A DNA stretch of 64,000 nucleotides from Euleptes europaea (taxonomy: Eukaryota > Chordata > Lepidosauria > Squamata > Sphaerodactylidae), in contig NC_079314.1 of the NCBI RefSeq assembly GCF_029931775.1, positions 71,663,879 through 71,727,878 on the forward strand. Direction: 5' to 3'. Shown in pieces: positions 12,231-22,740 of the stretch. Both the position numbers and the translations under genes were made by a program. Below the pieces are notes generated by a model that was given only the letters and a program-made list of their open reading frames with translations, made no database searches and was not told the origin of the DNA. Within the stretch, counting starts at the first letter, position 1. Each line of letters opens with the position of its first letter.

Positions 12231-13297
12231 GTTCCTAGGGCCTTCACCTTTAATTCGGGGGGGGGGGGGCACACACCTCTGGTTACAGTGTTTTCAGAGC
12301 TGATACCAAGAAAATGTGGAGCCAAAAGTCACAACTCTAACTGAAAGACATGGCAAAGCAGAAAATACAGAGTAAGATGGCAACAAGAGGCTGGTGGACA
12401 TGATTTGATTACTGCCATACTAATATTGCCCTATATAGCTTTTACATGTGATGAAATTTTTGAGTTTATTTTTTGATGAATACGAAAACATGTGAAACGG
12501 GATATATTTTAAAACATATTTATTGTAATAAATAAACTGTAGGCCGCATCAAGTTTAGCAAACAAATTATTACAACAGTAAAACCATCCTTAATTTAAAT
12601 AACAAACGCCGGCTAGAATAGGTTTTATAAATAAATCTTTACTGATATAAGTTATGAACACAATATAAACAATTAGTTTAAATAAATTACCACTAAATAG
12701 TAGCACTGGCTAAAATGTTTTCTAAAATAACATAATATAGTTAGTTGTTATCTGGGAGGCAAGACAACAGAGAAGCAGCAAAACTTGCTTCCATGTTCCT
12801 CTTGATATCTTGTAACTTTGAACATATATCATTGCATTGTTATGAGAAAATCCTCTGCTCTGCATAGCCAATGGGCTACTATTCTACTGGGGGAATTGCG
12901 CCCCTTTTTGGTCACATAATTCAGACTTGGCATCCTTTTGCTAAACTCATTTACTTGGAGGTAAGTTCCACTGAAGCTGATGCTACTTTCAGCTTGTTCG
13001 GTGGTGGGTCCTATATATGCCACCCAGGTCAATGCAGGGCTCTCAGGTTCATATGGAGGCCTTGTTTGAATGGGCCATGTAGTTTATCTGAAACACCCCA
13101 ATTCCTGTGATTACAGGATTTCTATTGTTGTCACAGGAATGGAGGTAGAGGCATCATTTCACACAAACAGTATCTCCATGCAAGCCTAGCAGTGCTGAAG
13201 GTTCAGCTGCCCCAGTCTGCAAGACCTTCTTCATCCATCTTTTCCCCACCTCACTCCCCTGTCATACTTTCCCTCATTTTAATCAACTCTAAACCCT

Positions 13298-13406
13298 GTC
13301 CTTCAGTGTTACTACTCTGAAGATGCCTGCCACAGTTGCTGGCGAAACGTCAGGAAAGAAAATTCCAAGACCACGGTTACACAGCCCGGATAACCTACAA
13401 GAACCA
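13298..13406 (+). mobile_element. Penelope-like end fragment with hammerhead motif, 10-bp TSD
   Basis: The element carries CTGAAGA, a hairpin, GAAAC and GTC (13317-13351), the core order of a hammerhead ribozyme. It then runs into the shared end ('ccaagaccacggttacacag', 'cggataacctacaagaacc'). It is bounded by tctaaaccct at 13288-13297 and 13407-13416. Stem II is partly decayed. Relatives: 39436-39559, 50123-50358 and 54794-55178. Penelope identity is inferred from the ribozyme, the duplication length and the inverted arrangement of other copies. Confidence 0.55.
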
Positions 13407-13443
13407 ATCTAAACCCTTCCTTTGTCAGAATGACAAGGAAGGA

Positions 13444-13449
13444 TTTATT
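13444..13449 (-). terminator. IL22: Candidate IL22 polyadenylation signal
   Basis: AATAAA on the minus strand lies about 310 nt past the IL22 stop codon. It is the first such signal after the stop with normal 3' UTR spacing, although other AATAAA-like sequences occur nearby. Confidence 0.45.
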
Positions 13450-13761
13450 CTGTACATTTTATGGATGATCCCAGAGGGAGAAGCTGCACATCTGAACTGA
13501 CACTTACTTTCAAATAAATGCATTTGTCGCACATTCATTAAAGAGGTGTTCCACTCAAATCCCCCACTCCAGATAAGGTGATTTGAGAATTGTAGCCTAA
13601 ATTGTTTTATCATCTGTAGTATAAAAAAAAGTTCTTGAGCCCTTCGCTAAGCAAAAGGATGTGTGCATGTTCTCTTTAAAGCTTAAATACCAAAGAGACA
13701 GTGGTACTTTCCCCATAACGGCCGTAGTTTGAAGGAAGTTCCAGTAGTTCTGACAATCCAT

Positions 13762-13875
13762 TCAGTTCTGGTTGCTTCTCTTGCTGGTGCTAATTCCTTC
13801 CGTGCATGCATTTTCCAGATAATCAAATAGCAAATCAAGTTCCCCAACTGCTTTGTTCTTTCCATTTTCTCCTAG
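13762..13875 (-). CDS. IL22: IL22 coding exon 5 (last)
   Basis: It encodes LGENGKNKAVGELDLLFDYL then ENAC and a tail of 13 residues to TGA, matching the human C-terminal helix (LGESGEIKAIGELDLLF). The acceptor is ttatag. The tail after the final cysteine is about a dozen residues longer than in human, which ends at ACI. Confidence 0.95.
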   Translation of the reverse strand, partial: LGENGKNKAVGELDLLFDYLENACTEGISTSKRSNQN

Positions 13876-16800
13876 CTATAAAATCAAAGCAAAAATAAGC
13901 TACTTGGTAGAAAGAAGAATCCAGAAAGCATCCTTGTTTCGCAGCTTTAAAAACACAGCAGAAAATAGTGTCCTAAATATTATGAGCACACCCCCCTAGG
14001 AAATTCTTCTGCATAAGCCATATTAAAATGGATGGGAGACATGCAGGAGCATTGAGGGGTAGCAACCTGCATCACAGAGTGGTGTTGTCTTGTAGCTTCC
14101 ACTCATTTCCAGGGAGATAGAGCAGGATAACTTTCTGGGGGGTTGTTCATAACTAATAATTGTGGCAAAAGGTTACAATTCAGCCTCTAACATGCCATGG
14201 GTCTTACTATCTATTAAAAAAAAAAAAAACATTGGCTGCAAAATCCATAGAATGAGTGCAAGAAATGGGATCAACTCCTGTTCAGGCATGGTCTTGCTAA
14301 GCTGTACTAATCAAGATGCCATCTATAAGCCTCAGTGACAAACTCTAAATAACTCTGACATTTCACCTACTAGGTATGAGACTTATAAACCCACTGAGCG
14401 AATGCTTGCTAAACTAAACACTGTCTCCATAGTATTGTCAGTCCAGCCTGCTCATTTTCAGGTAGAGTTTCTTAAAGACCAGTAAGGATTAATTACTTCC
14501 TTTATAGTTTGCACAGTTGTTTCCGGAATCCATGCACTCTGGAGAAAATCAGGGTTCTGCTTACCCTACAAAATTAAGCACTAACTTCTCCCTTTACATT
14601 TGAAGCAGTCAGTTGACTGATAAGCTTGTTTTTTAAAGAAAGATCCCACCTCAGCAAAAAGAAGGGATTGCATGCATGGATTGCACTTTCATCCTTAAAA
14701 AATTGGGCTACATGCAAGCCTAACATAAAAAGAACAAATCTGTTATTGATGTGGCTCTCTTTGTGGGGGGTGGGGGTTGTTTCTTCCCCATGTTCACTAC
14801 GCAGGGATGTCATATACCAAGCCTCTTTCTATAAAGAGTGTCAATGGTTGTTTAGAAATTTCTTATATGGCTAGTCTAAAGAATAATGTTCTGTATTGAC
14901 TGAAAAGTTCTGAAATAATTAACGGTAGTTGATACTGCACAGCCAACTAGCAATAAATTATTTTTGTGATCTAATTATGCATAGCTCTATTCTAGGAGCT
15001 TTTTGTGGAAAATCCCTTTTCTGCATTCAACTGCAAGCAGGCTTCATATGGCAATAGTAACGTATATAAAAATATGTTGCCAGAGCTTTCTGTGTATCTA
15101 CTTTGAAGTAAATCCTCTTCAGCAATATTTTCACTCATCTACTTCTGCTACTTTAAACTTAATTAATTGCTTTCTGTTTTCTTTAGGCACTTAAAAACCA
15201 ATGGGTAATAATTATTGTTCCCTTGAGGGAATTGTGGGGGGGGAAGTACCGCTATTCATTACATAGCCAGCAAAGTTACTGGTCAGAATTCCTTTATTTT
15301 GTCATTTGTGATCATAGTAGCATGATTGTAAGATAAAAATCTTAAAGAATAAAATATGAACTAGGGCTTCATCTGTCTATATAGTTAAGTACTTAAGCAC
15401 CACCGTCCCCAAAAAGCAAAAACTGATTTCTAAATTCCAGAAGAGAATAGGCTGAGCTGAGGAAAAAATGAAGTATGTTGAAAATAAATTATAGGAAGGA
15501 AAATTTAGAAACATCTGTAATGCTTTGACTGCCTAAATGTATTTTAAATGAAGAAAATACCTCCCAAAAGCTAGAAAAAATAACACAGAAAAGACTGGAA
15601 TAAACTGTGTTATTAACAACATTGCCCAGAAAGTCCATTAAAACTGTGTGATACTGAATTGTTAAAATGGTAAGTAACAGAAAAACCTTTTAAAAGGTTT
15701 TTTCTGTGCATGTATTTTGATGACATACAGCTTGTAAAGATAGAACTGCATAACTTTACTTAAACGTTTGAAACAGTGCTCTATTTCAGTCTTGTTAATA
15801 TTTGTATATACAGATTTTTAATATACCTGTTTCATCTTGTCTTTCATTTTTTCTATATTACTTTCAATATGTACTTTATGTCCCAATGGTTTCTGAAAAG
15901 AAAGAATACAATACATAACAATGTGGTTTTTCATTTCACGCCTTTCTCTTGACTTGCACTTCACTTCAGAAGCATGGATTGTCTTGATTTGAGGTTTCCT
16001 TTGTTATCAGAAGTAGTGATTTGATATCTTGGCTACAGGATCTTGCTAAGAACCAGCCATGCTTACAAACTAGAAACCCACTGAGAAAAAAAGCAAAGAT
16101 GTGGATTGAAGAGGTGAGATTTCAAGATAAACAAGGACAGGGAGTGGATATCAGAGAGGAATAACAGTTCTATTTCATGCTTACACAATTGCTCAACTCC
16201 TTATGCAAACAGCCCAGGAAATTTGCCACTTCTTCAGCCATGGGATACTGGTTCTTTAGCTCAGAGAGGACATTTTCCACCACAATCTCTGTTACTCTCT
16301 TCATTAGGTAGCAGTGGTTTTTCTCCTGCAAAACAAGATAAGGAACATAAACTGAGCAAGAAGAAAACAGGCAACTTTTAGAAAGAGAGAATAAAAAGAA
16401 TACTGTATTTGCATGTGGAAAGTAGGAAGCTCACCTTGATTCTAATGTACAGATGCTGCCCCACAAACCTGTTATCTGTGTCATTGTCAGCAAGTCTTGC
16501 CTTTAAAAAAAAGAAGAAAATGACTGATCTTGCAGAAATATGAGCCTGTATTTTTTAGACATTGAACATTATTGCAGATTGACTCTAAGAATATAAGAAG
16601 AGCCATGTGGGATCAGACCAGCGGTCCATCTAGACCAGCATCCTGTTTCACACAGTGGCCAACCAGTTCGTCTTGAAGTCCAAAAACATGGCATAGGGGC
16701 CAAGGCATTCCCCTGATGTTTCTTCCTGGCACTGGTAATCAGACGTTCACTGTCTAGTAGCCACTAATAGACGTGTCCTCCATGAATCTGTCTAATCTCC

Positions 16801-17927
16801 TTTTGTAGCTGTTTATGCCTGTGGCTATCACTACATCCTCTGGCAGCGACCCTAGTAGATTCTTTAATTCCACATTAAGAATTGGACTGACTACTGTAGA
16901 ATTTTGTTAGAATATAGAAAAGGAGACATGGGAAGAAATTAAGTGTTCAGGCTGTGAGTGTAACCCACCAAGGCAAGAAGACTGAGGAGTCTCCTTCTAA
17001 TGGATTTGTTTGAAAAACATAAGTATTTTTAAATTTAAAATTATCCTGCATATTCAAAAAGATCAAAGCAGTTTACAATGAATAACATTAAATCATTAGC
17101 ATGCCAATCTATAAAACAAAACAGTAATTGTAATTGCCCAGAATGCATACCAAAATTACTCCACATTCTAAAAACATAAGCTAGTAACTAACGAAAAGAC
17201 CTTTGAAACAGAGCTGTTTTATACACTCTCTGAAAAAAATGGACAGAGAGCAGATCTTATTGACATTTCATGGTAGACTATTCCAAAGAACTGGGGCAAT
17301 AACAGGAAAAGTCATAGATGTTACAGAAAAAGTTTGAAACTTCCAGAATGACAGGACCACCAGGAGTAATCTCTGGGAAAATCTAGTTGGTTCATACCAA
17401 CTAATTTTGAACACCATCAAACAAATTCCAAACTCTCAAGATGTATAGTGTGTGGGGAGAGACAGTGAATGGATTATATACACCAAATTATTTAAAAGAT
17501 GTGCTACTTGTGGGTTACTACTTCATATCCAACCAATGGGTTGTGATTGCCCACAGTTACACATGTATGCCAAATATATGGTAAGCGCACCTGCCTCTGT
17601 AGTCACTATTATAGTTCAGATATTATAGCACAGATTAGTTTTTCTTAACAAAAGAAGAATGGCAGAAAGCAAATACATGGAAGAGAATTCATGCAGATAT
17701 GAGTGCATTGCATAACCTAAGCCTATTGGTTTTACCATTCTGGCCAAGGTGTATGTCTGGTTCCTGATATAGAATCGCTGGAAGTTGGTTTTTCTGAGCC
17801 TGCAAGAATGATTAGCAAGAGCATCTTTTTCCTTCAGGGGCAAAGGGCTTGCAAGGAACAAGAGAGGTAGGAAACACAAGCAAACCATCCATAGGAAACC
17901 TTTCTTCCAATTCTGCAGAGAATTCAT
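13762..17927 (-). CDS. IL22: Interleukin-22 (five coding exons, 192 residues)
   Basis: This is a secreted IL-10-family cytokine that signals to epithelial cells through IL22RA1/IL10RB and STAT3. Coding exons are 17736-17927, 16435-16500, 16185-16325, 15827-15892 and 13762-13875; all introns are GT-AG and phase 0. The start is the ATG at 17927, followed by a hydrophobic signal peptide (about residues 11-27). Key matches to human IL22 are HSCRLRKTNFQRFYIRNQT, LADNDTDNRFVG, HCYLMKRV, and GENGKNKAVGELDLLF. Four cysteines (42, 91, 133, 179) match the human pairs C40-C132 and C89-C178, so both disulfides are expected. N-glycosylation sequons NQT (56) and NDT (70) are shared with human; NHS (39) is extra and the third human site is absent. 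No stop or frameshift is seen. MDM1 lies next upstream on the same strand, the usual amniote order. Confidence 0.96.
15827..15892 (-). CDS. IL22: IL22 coding exon 4
   Basis: It has 22 codons, including HKVHIESNIEKMKDKMKQ, which aligns with human HIEGDDLHIQRNVQKLKDT. The acceptor is ttttcag and the donor gtatat. Confidence 0.93.
16185..16325 (-). CDS. IL22: IL22 coding exon 3
   Basis: It has 47 codons starting EKNHCYLMKRVTEIVVENVL and ending HKELSNC, with cysteines 91 and 133. The acceptor is ttttgcag and the donor gtaagc. It matches the human ERCYLMKQV to RLSTC region. Confidence 0.95.
16435..16500 (-). CDS. IL22: IL22 coding exon 2
   Basis: It has 22 codons, ARLADNDTDNRFVGQHLYIR then IK, matching human ASLADNNTDVRLIGEKLF. 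It includes the conserved NDT sequon. Confidence 0.95.
16594..16885 (-). mobile_element. CR1 LINE 3' fragment in IL22 intron
   Basis: On the minus strand this is the CR1 3' region. On the plus strand it shows 'gggatcagaccagcggtcc' and 'cagtggccaaccag', shared with the fragments at 52690-52990 and 44127-44260. It lies between IL22 coding exons 1 and 2. Confidence 0.7.
17030..17420 (-). repeat. L2-like LINE 3' region in IL22 intron
   Basis: The stretch resembles the 3' UTR of squamate L2/CR1-type LINEs ('aagcagtttacaatgaa', 'ggtagactattccaaagaac'). No reverse transcriptase part is seen. Confidence 0.4.
17736..17927 (-). CDS. IL22: IL22 coding exon 1
   Basis: It has 64 codons from ATG through the signal peptide to TLARM, then gtaaaa. 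A TTG three codons upstream extends the open frame but is not a start codon in this context. The exon probably begins at 17981 after the acceptor tttcttgaag, giving 54 nt of 5' UTR. Confidence 0.93.
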
Positions 17928-18090
17928 GGTTCCCAATAAAAGGCAGTAATTTCAGCCAAGGCTTGGTTATAGTCTTTGAATCTTCAAGAAACAAAAGATA
18001 TCACCCAATTAAAAAACACATTACAAAAGTAACATATTTATAAAATTACACATCATATATAACATAGATACAAAAGAATGAACATATTAC

Positions 18091-18112
18091 CTGCTTGAAG
18101 TTTTTGGCTGTG
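18091..18112 (-). other. IL22: IL22 5' non-coding exon (predicted)
   Basis: On the minus strand the sequence 'cttcaagcag' ends at 18091 and is followed by a gtaat donor. A TATA box lies about 25-30 bp before the presumed start near 18112. Human IL22 also has a non-coding first exon. The start position is inferred. Confidence 0.6.
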
Positions 18113-18136
18113 CTATGATGGAACAGAGGGCTCTCT

Positions 18137-18144
18137 AATATATA
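18137..18144 (-). promoter_or_regulatory. IL22: IL22 TATA box
   Basis: The minus strand reads gtatatatta, placed correctly upstream of the predicted non-coding exon. Farther upstream are a TGATGTCA site (18184-18191) and an IRF/ISRE-like GAAATTGAAA (18280-18289). Confidence 0.6.
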
Positions 18145-19262
18145 CCTATTATCATCTTGTTCGTGGTAGTTAATGATGTTAAATGACATCAGCAATTCTC
18201 TTAATTTCCATTATCGCTTCTGAGAATCATCTAACCACTACGTAAAACCCACAAGACACAACCTCATAGGCTTTCTACGTTTCAATTTCTTATAAAGTGA
18301 CCCCGCTGATAATGCTGGGGGCAGAAAGGGGTTTTTGTTACCTAAACAGTAGCAACCTTAATGGTTATAAACCTCAACAGGCTTTTGAAAAATGTAAAGT
18401 TACTGTTATGATTTGCATTAGTTACTTTATGATTTGCACAAAGTTACCTTATTAGTTACTTTATGATTTGCTTAAAGTGTAAAAGTTAGATTTTATTTTA
18501 GTTCCATTCTACATTTTTTTTCTAAACCTTTTAATGCAGTTTTGTTTGCATATTACTGTTAAATAATAATATATATGTTTACATTTAAAATATTTAGAAA
18601 CCTACCGTTATCCTAAATAACTGGGATCCATGGCACATAAAAACAGTATTTAAACATAATTCTAAAAACAAAAAATAAATAAAATAAAAAATAAAACAAG
18701 CATGGGGGGGGGGAATTATAATTCAAGATACCCATAAAGCAATTATCCTAAGGAGACAAGTATTTGTTTTATGATACCTCTGAAAAGGCAAGAGGGGTGA
18801 AAATCATCTTAATTTCCTCTGGAAGATTATTCAATAATATTTGAAAATCCACAAGGAGGCAACAACAGAATGTACCCGAAGGAGTTGGAAACAATCAGGA
18901 GGGTTGCACTGAGGAAAGCTGCCACGTGGGCTCATAACAACTGAGCAAGTCTTAAGGGTACCTGGGATTCACATGTTTTCACTCTGTGTAGGAGATTGTG
19001 TTTCTCTTACCCAGCCCCGCTAAAAATAAATAATAAACAGTCACAGTCATAGCAGGTAACAACAAAGAGAAGTCCTCAATTGTACTTTAAAGACCGGTAG
19101 TTGTGTGAACCTAAAAGTGGGCCCAAATAGGGTTGATAGAGTATTAACAGCCATCCTTCAGTTATACCTGTATCCTTACTTGTCTGTGATACAATGCAGA
19201 AAAACATCACACAATACCATACAAAGACCACAATCCAGAGTAGCAGATGTACACAACTGTCA

Positions 19263-19804
19263 TAGGGTTGCCAGCTTTGGGTTGGGAAACTCCTATAGAT
19301 TTAGGGGTGTGGTCAGGTAAGGGCATGATTAGGGGAGGGAGGGACCTCAGTGGGGTGTAATGAGATAAAGTCTACCCTCCAAAGCACCCATGTTCTCCAA
19401 AGGAACTAATCTCTGTAGTCTGGAGATCAGTTATAATTCAAAGAGATCTCCAGGCCCAATCTGGATGATACCACTTTGTGTATACAAATATGTTGTACTA
19501 TAGATTTGTAACAAGATGATGATTTATTGCTTTATTGACTCAATGTAAGACTTATTACATTGACCATATCTTTATACTTATTTGAAAAGCTATTTGTATG
19601 AAAATAATACAAAGGAAACATTTCAGAATTTCATTTTATTGTCTTTACATATCCAGCACCATTGTACTCAGCTTAAAAAATATTTGTATACACAAAGTGG
19701 TATTATTCTTTATTTTGAGCCAGAGTAGTTGCCATTTCTAAATAAGCCTTTCCCTAAAGCAACTCAGTTTATATATTTTTCCAATCTGGATGTTGGCAAG
19801 CCTA
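19263..19804. mobile_element. hAT-type MITE split by a 313-bp insertion
   Basis: Ends are tagggttgcc and ggcaagccta. Removing 19468-19780 and one copy of the 12-bp duplication restores the usual family layout ('gatctccagg...tggatgttggcaagccta'). No clear 8-bp target duplication survives. Confidence 0.75.
19468..19780. mobile_element. Unclassified 313-bp insertion with 24-bp inverted repeats
   Basis: It is flanked by the perfect 12-bp direct duplication ccaatctggatg (19456-19467 and 19781-19792). Its first 24 bases (19468-19491, starting ataccactttgtgtatac) recur as a perfect reverse complement at 19680-19703, leaving 77 bases beyond the second arm. There is no coding frame and no A tail. A 12-bp duplication argues against hAT, Tc1 and Harbinger classes. 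Confidence 0.7.
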
Positions 19805-19921
19805 ACAACTGACTTTATTGTTAGTTATGGATGTCAAATTTCTGCAAGTGCAAGCCATTTTAAGGCCCGCAAAAGGAAAAGTCTTGCCTGTGATAGTGGA
19901 ATTTAGCTGGCAGAATCAACT

Positions 19922-20315
19922 CAGAGGTTCCCAGACTTTTTTGCGCCACCACCTCCTTGGTTCCTTAAACTTATCCCCAGTGCCCCCTACCCTACCCTGT
20001 AAAAAGCATTATTCAAAATAGTGATTTGCATGAAAGTTAATAACAATAAAATTCAAAACAGTAACAATTAATCCTACATCTATTTGAAATCAAATTAAAA
20101 CTTTTGAGTTTAATTTATTCAACAAAATTGATGAACTTGATCCAGTGATACCAGTTTTGCCAGCATGGTGACAGAGCTTAATCTATAGTAAATAAGTGAA
20201 AACCCAGTTGAAGGAGCCTACCTCTGGCACCTCTCTGCCACCCCCTTGCCTCTTAGTACCCCTCTAGGTAATCCCACCCCCCAGGGGGCGGTACTGCCCA
20301 CTTTGGGAACCACTG
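19922..20315. mobile_element. hAT-like MITE (CAGAGGTTCCC ends)
   Basis: Ends are cagaggttcccaga and gggaaccactg, inverted partners of the common hAT 'cagtggttcccaa' type. It is AT-rich inside. The flanking octamers no longer match, so it is probably old. Confidence 0.6.
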
Positions 20316-20455
20316 ATCTAATTCAACATCATCCAGTCCACATTTTACAAGATGGAGGCATGAGGTTATTGCTACTTGCAACATCATTTGCAAACAGCAT
20401 GCATTCAACTATCCTTATTCCAGTCAGGTACCTATGCTAGTTCGTTGCAGCAAAA

Positions 20456-20540
20456 ACAAAAGAAGAGTCTTATGGCACCTTAAGGACTATTATTTATTGT
20501 AGCATGAGCTATAAAATTGTTCTATTGAATGAAAGTACTT
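20456..20540 (+). repeat. Fragment of Penelope-like family 2
   Basis: The stretch 'gagtcttatggcaccttaagg' followed by 'tgtagcatgagct' matches the layout of the 51830-52256 element ('gagtccaggagcaccttaaag' to 'ggagctttcg') but stops before the hammerhead-like core. Confidence 0.4.
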
Positions 20541-20872
20541 AACAGACATACACACAGGAGAGACTGAAAATGATGGTCTCAAATCCTAATTCAGTTATGG
20601 ACTTAATGAGTAGTTTGAGATGCTACAGAAAGCATTTTTTAAAAAGGTGACTTGGGTAACCCAATTCTGTGTTTCTAATATAACTTTCATATAAAATTCT
20701 AATATAACGTTCCAGTGGCATGGGACCCACTTCCATATGGCAAACTGCCATGTTGCTCTGACGCCAGAAATTAGTTTTATTTGGAGGTTTGGACTGTACA
20801 AAACCTTCACCTTTAGTATAAAGGGGTTTTCTCTCTCTTAGCAGAGAACAGGCAGGGGGGGGGAGGATTGCC

Positions 20873-21060
20873 AGGGCCCTCTTCGTCACTGGCGGGAGGT
20901 TTTTGGGGCAGAGCCAGAGGAGGGTTTGGGGAGGGGATGTCAATGTCATAGAGTCCAATTGCCAAAGCAGCCATTTTCTCCAGGTGAACTGATCTCTATT
21001 GGCTGGAGATCATATGTAATAGCAGGAGATCTTCTGCCACCACCTGGAAGTTAGTGATTA
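20873..21060. mobile_element. hAT-type MITE
   Basis: It is of the tagggttgcca family, with 'aggattgccaggg' at one end and a decayed other end. The internal 'ttttctccaggtgaactgatc' and 'agcaggagatct' parts are typical. Confidence 0.7.
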
Positions 21061-21074
21061 AAGGAAACCTATGC

Positions 21075-21341
21075 TGGCAATAGAATACAGCTGAACCTAA
21101 TAAACAGCACATGGGCTCAAAATCTAACTACAATACTCACAATGCAAAGAAGTGATTATTATTGTTTTCTCATTTGAAGTTGGCATGCCTTTAATACCCA
21201 TCTAATACAATTGTTTTTCCATTGGCAGTTGGTCATCATGTATTAATGTTTTTTGTAATAATCACTTCTTTGTATTATGAGTATTGTATTTAGATTTTGA
21301 GCCCATGTGTTGTTTATTAGGTTCAGCTGTATTCTATTGCC
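21075..21341. mobile_element. Foldback element with ~87-bp inverted repeats
   Basis: Arms at 21075-21161 and 21256-21341 are reverse complements with about four mismatches in 86 bases. They enclose a 94-bp AT-rich spacer. Ends read ggcaatagaata. No transposase and no clear target duplication are seen. Confidence 0.75.
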
Positions 21342-21431
21342 CTAAAGCGGGTGGGGGGGGGGTGAGTCAGGTCGATTGCTTTCCAGCCTCAACCAGCCCA
21401 ACTCTTTAGAAATGCTAATAACCTCCTCAGA

Positions 21432-21674
21432 GTGCCAGGGTGGTGTAGTGGTTAAAAGTGGTGGGACTCTAATCTGGAGAACCGGGTTTGTTTCCCCACT
21501 CCTCCACATGAAGCCTGCTGGGTAGCCTTGGGCCAATCACAGTTCTCGCAGAGCTCTCTCAGCCCATGCAGAGTCAGGCAGTGGCAAAAGCACCTCTGAA
21601 CATCTCTTGCCTTGAAAATTCTATGGGGTCATCATAAGTTGGTTGTGACTTGATGGCACACACGCACACAATGA
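21432..21674 (+). mobile_element. tRNA-derived SINE with BovB-type tail (Sauria-like)
   Basis: It has an A box (tggtgtagtggttaa) and a B-box region (gggtttgtttccc). The 3' end, 'ttctatggggtcatcataagttggttgtgacttgatggca' then cacaca, resembles the end of the BovB element at 58475-59261. This is the known design of squamate Sauria SINEs moved by BovB. Confidence 0.8.
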
Positions 21675-22288
21675 CCTCCTTAGCTGGAGACAATGAAATG
21701 GCTAGTTCACATCTCCAGCTAGAAGCTGATGCTTAGTGGGGTGGGGAGAGATTTGGGAGGGTTAAGATGCTAGAGGTCTCTTCCAGGAGATTTCAGAAAA
21801 AGCTTTTTTGACCCACATGCAGGTGGGCAAACAGAGTTAATAAAACCCCTTGGCGTAAAGGAGGAAATTCTCTTTGACATTATCTAGGAAGAATATCTCA
21901 CTCCTGGGTTCCTGCTGAAGGCCGCCATTGCCAGCCTGGGCAAAGACTCCAAGCTAATATGAAGTTTTTAGAATGTTGTAGCTTCTAAGTTAAAGGACCT
22001 TCCTTACAGAAAGAGCGGCTAGGGCATGTACAGAGTGAGGGACAGAGGAACGATGCGTTTAAATGTATCTTTTGGAGTCCTTGTTCAATCTATTGCTGTG
22101 CTGACAGTCTGCATGTGGACATCTTTTTAAATATTTTAATCATTTTTAATGTTGGTCGTTCTCTGTACCACACAGACCTCCACCATTCAAACACACTTTT
22201 AAAAATGGGAACCAAGGGAAGTAGGGTGGTTGGTTCATGACACCTGAAGACACCTGAAGAAGGCCCCTGAATATGACCGCAGTGGTTA

Positions 22289-22340
22289 AGAACATAAGAA
22301 CATAAGAAAGGCCATGCTGGCTCAGGCTAGGTAGGTTCCT
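22289..22340 (-). repeat. CR1 3' end fragment
   Basis: A short piece ('gaacataagaaaggccatgctggctcag') of the CR1 3' end. Confidence 0.5.
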
Positions 22341-22555
22341 ATGGGAGTAGACGGTCCTTAAAGTATGATGGTCCAAAGCTATATAGGGCTTTAAAGGTCA
22401 ATAGCAGTACCTAGAATAGCAGTACATGATATAGCAGTACATGAAATAACCCACAGATACAATGCACAGCCATTCAAGCTAAAGAGAGATTTGCTCTTAC
22501 AATAGGGTTTTGTATAGCCTAACATATCACATACATAGGGGATGTGGAATAGTAT

Positions 22556-22740
22556 TGTACAGCCCGATATCATCAGATCTTGGAAGCTAAGCAGGATTGG
22601 TACTTGGATGGGAGAACACCAAGGAAGACTATGCAAAAAAAGGCAATGGCAAACCACCTCTGCTTACTCATGTGCCTTGAAAACCCTATGGGGTCGCCAT
22701 AAGTCAGCTGTTACTTGATGGCATTTTGTACACACACATC
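22556..22740 (+). mobile_element. 5S rRNA-derived SINE with BovB-type tail
   Basis: The 5' part, 'cagatcttggaagctaagcagg' then 'gtacttggatgggagaacacc', matches the internal promoter half of vertebrate 5S rRNA. The 3' part ends 'ggggtcgccataagtcagctgttacttgatggca' and cacaca, like BovB. A second copy is at 38735-38915. Confidence 0.8.

Larger units (their letters stand above)
1..13443. other. Gene-free interval downstream of IL22
   Basis: I recognise no host gene in this stretch apart from a transposon-borne PHKA exon at 6129-6206. It holds short hAT elements, LINE and SINE fragments, an LTR-like fragment and long AT-rich stretches I cannot classify (about 2000-3090, 4140-5670, 6660-7480, 9120-11700 and 12240-13280). 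A CT-rich block at 3330-3830 has several overlapping open frames on the minus strand and resembles nothing I know. IL26 lies next to IL22 in many vertebrates, but I found none of its exons here. Confidence 0.6.

Noticed and set aside
15683-15707. Small AT-rich palindrome in IL22 intron 4
   Set aside because: It is too short and too low in complexity to mean more than chance.
17928-17936. Upstream extension of the IL22 frame (three extra codons)
   Set aside because: The first codon is TTG, not ATG; the ATG at 17927 gives a good signal peptide.
21432-21500. Possible tRNA gene
   Set aside because: The A- and B-box sequences belong to a SINE with a BovB-type tail; no complete cloverleaf is present.
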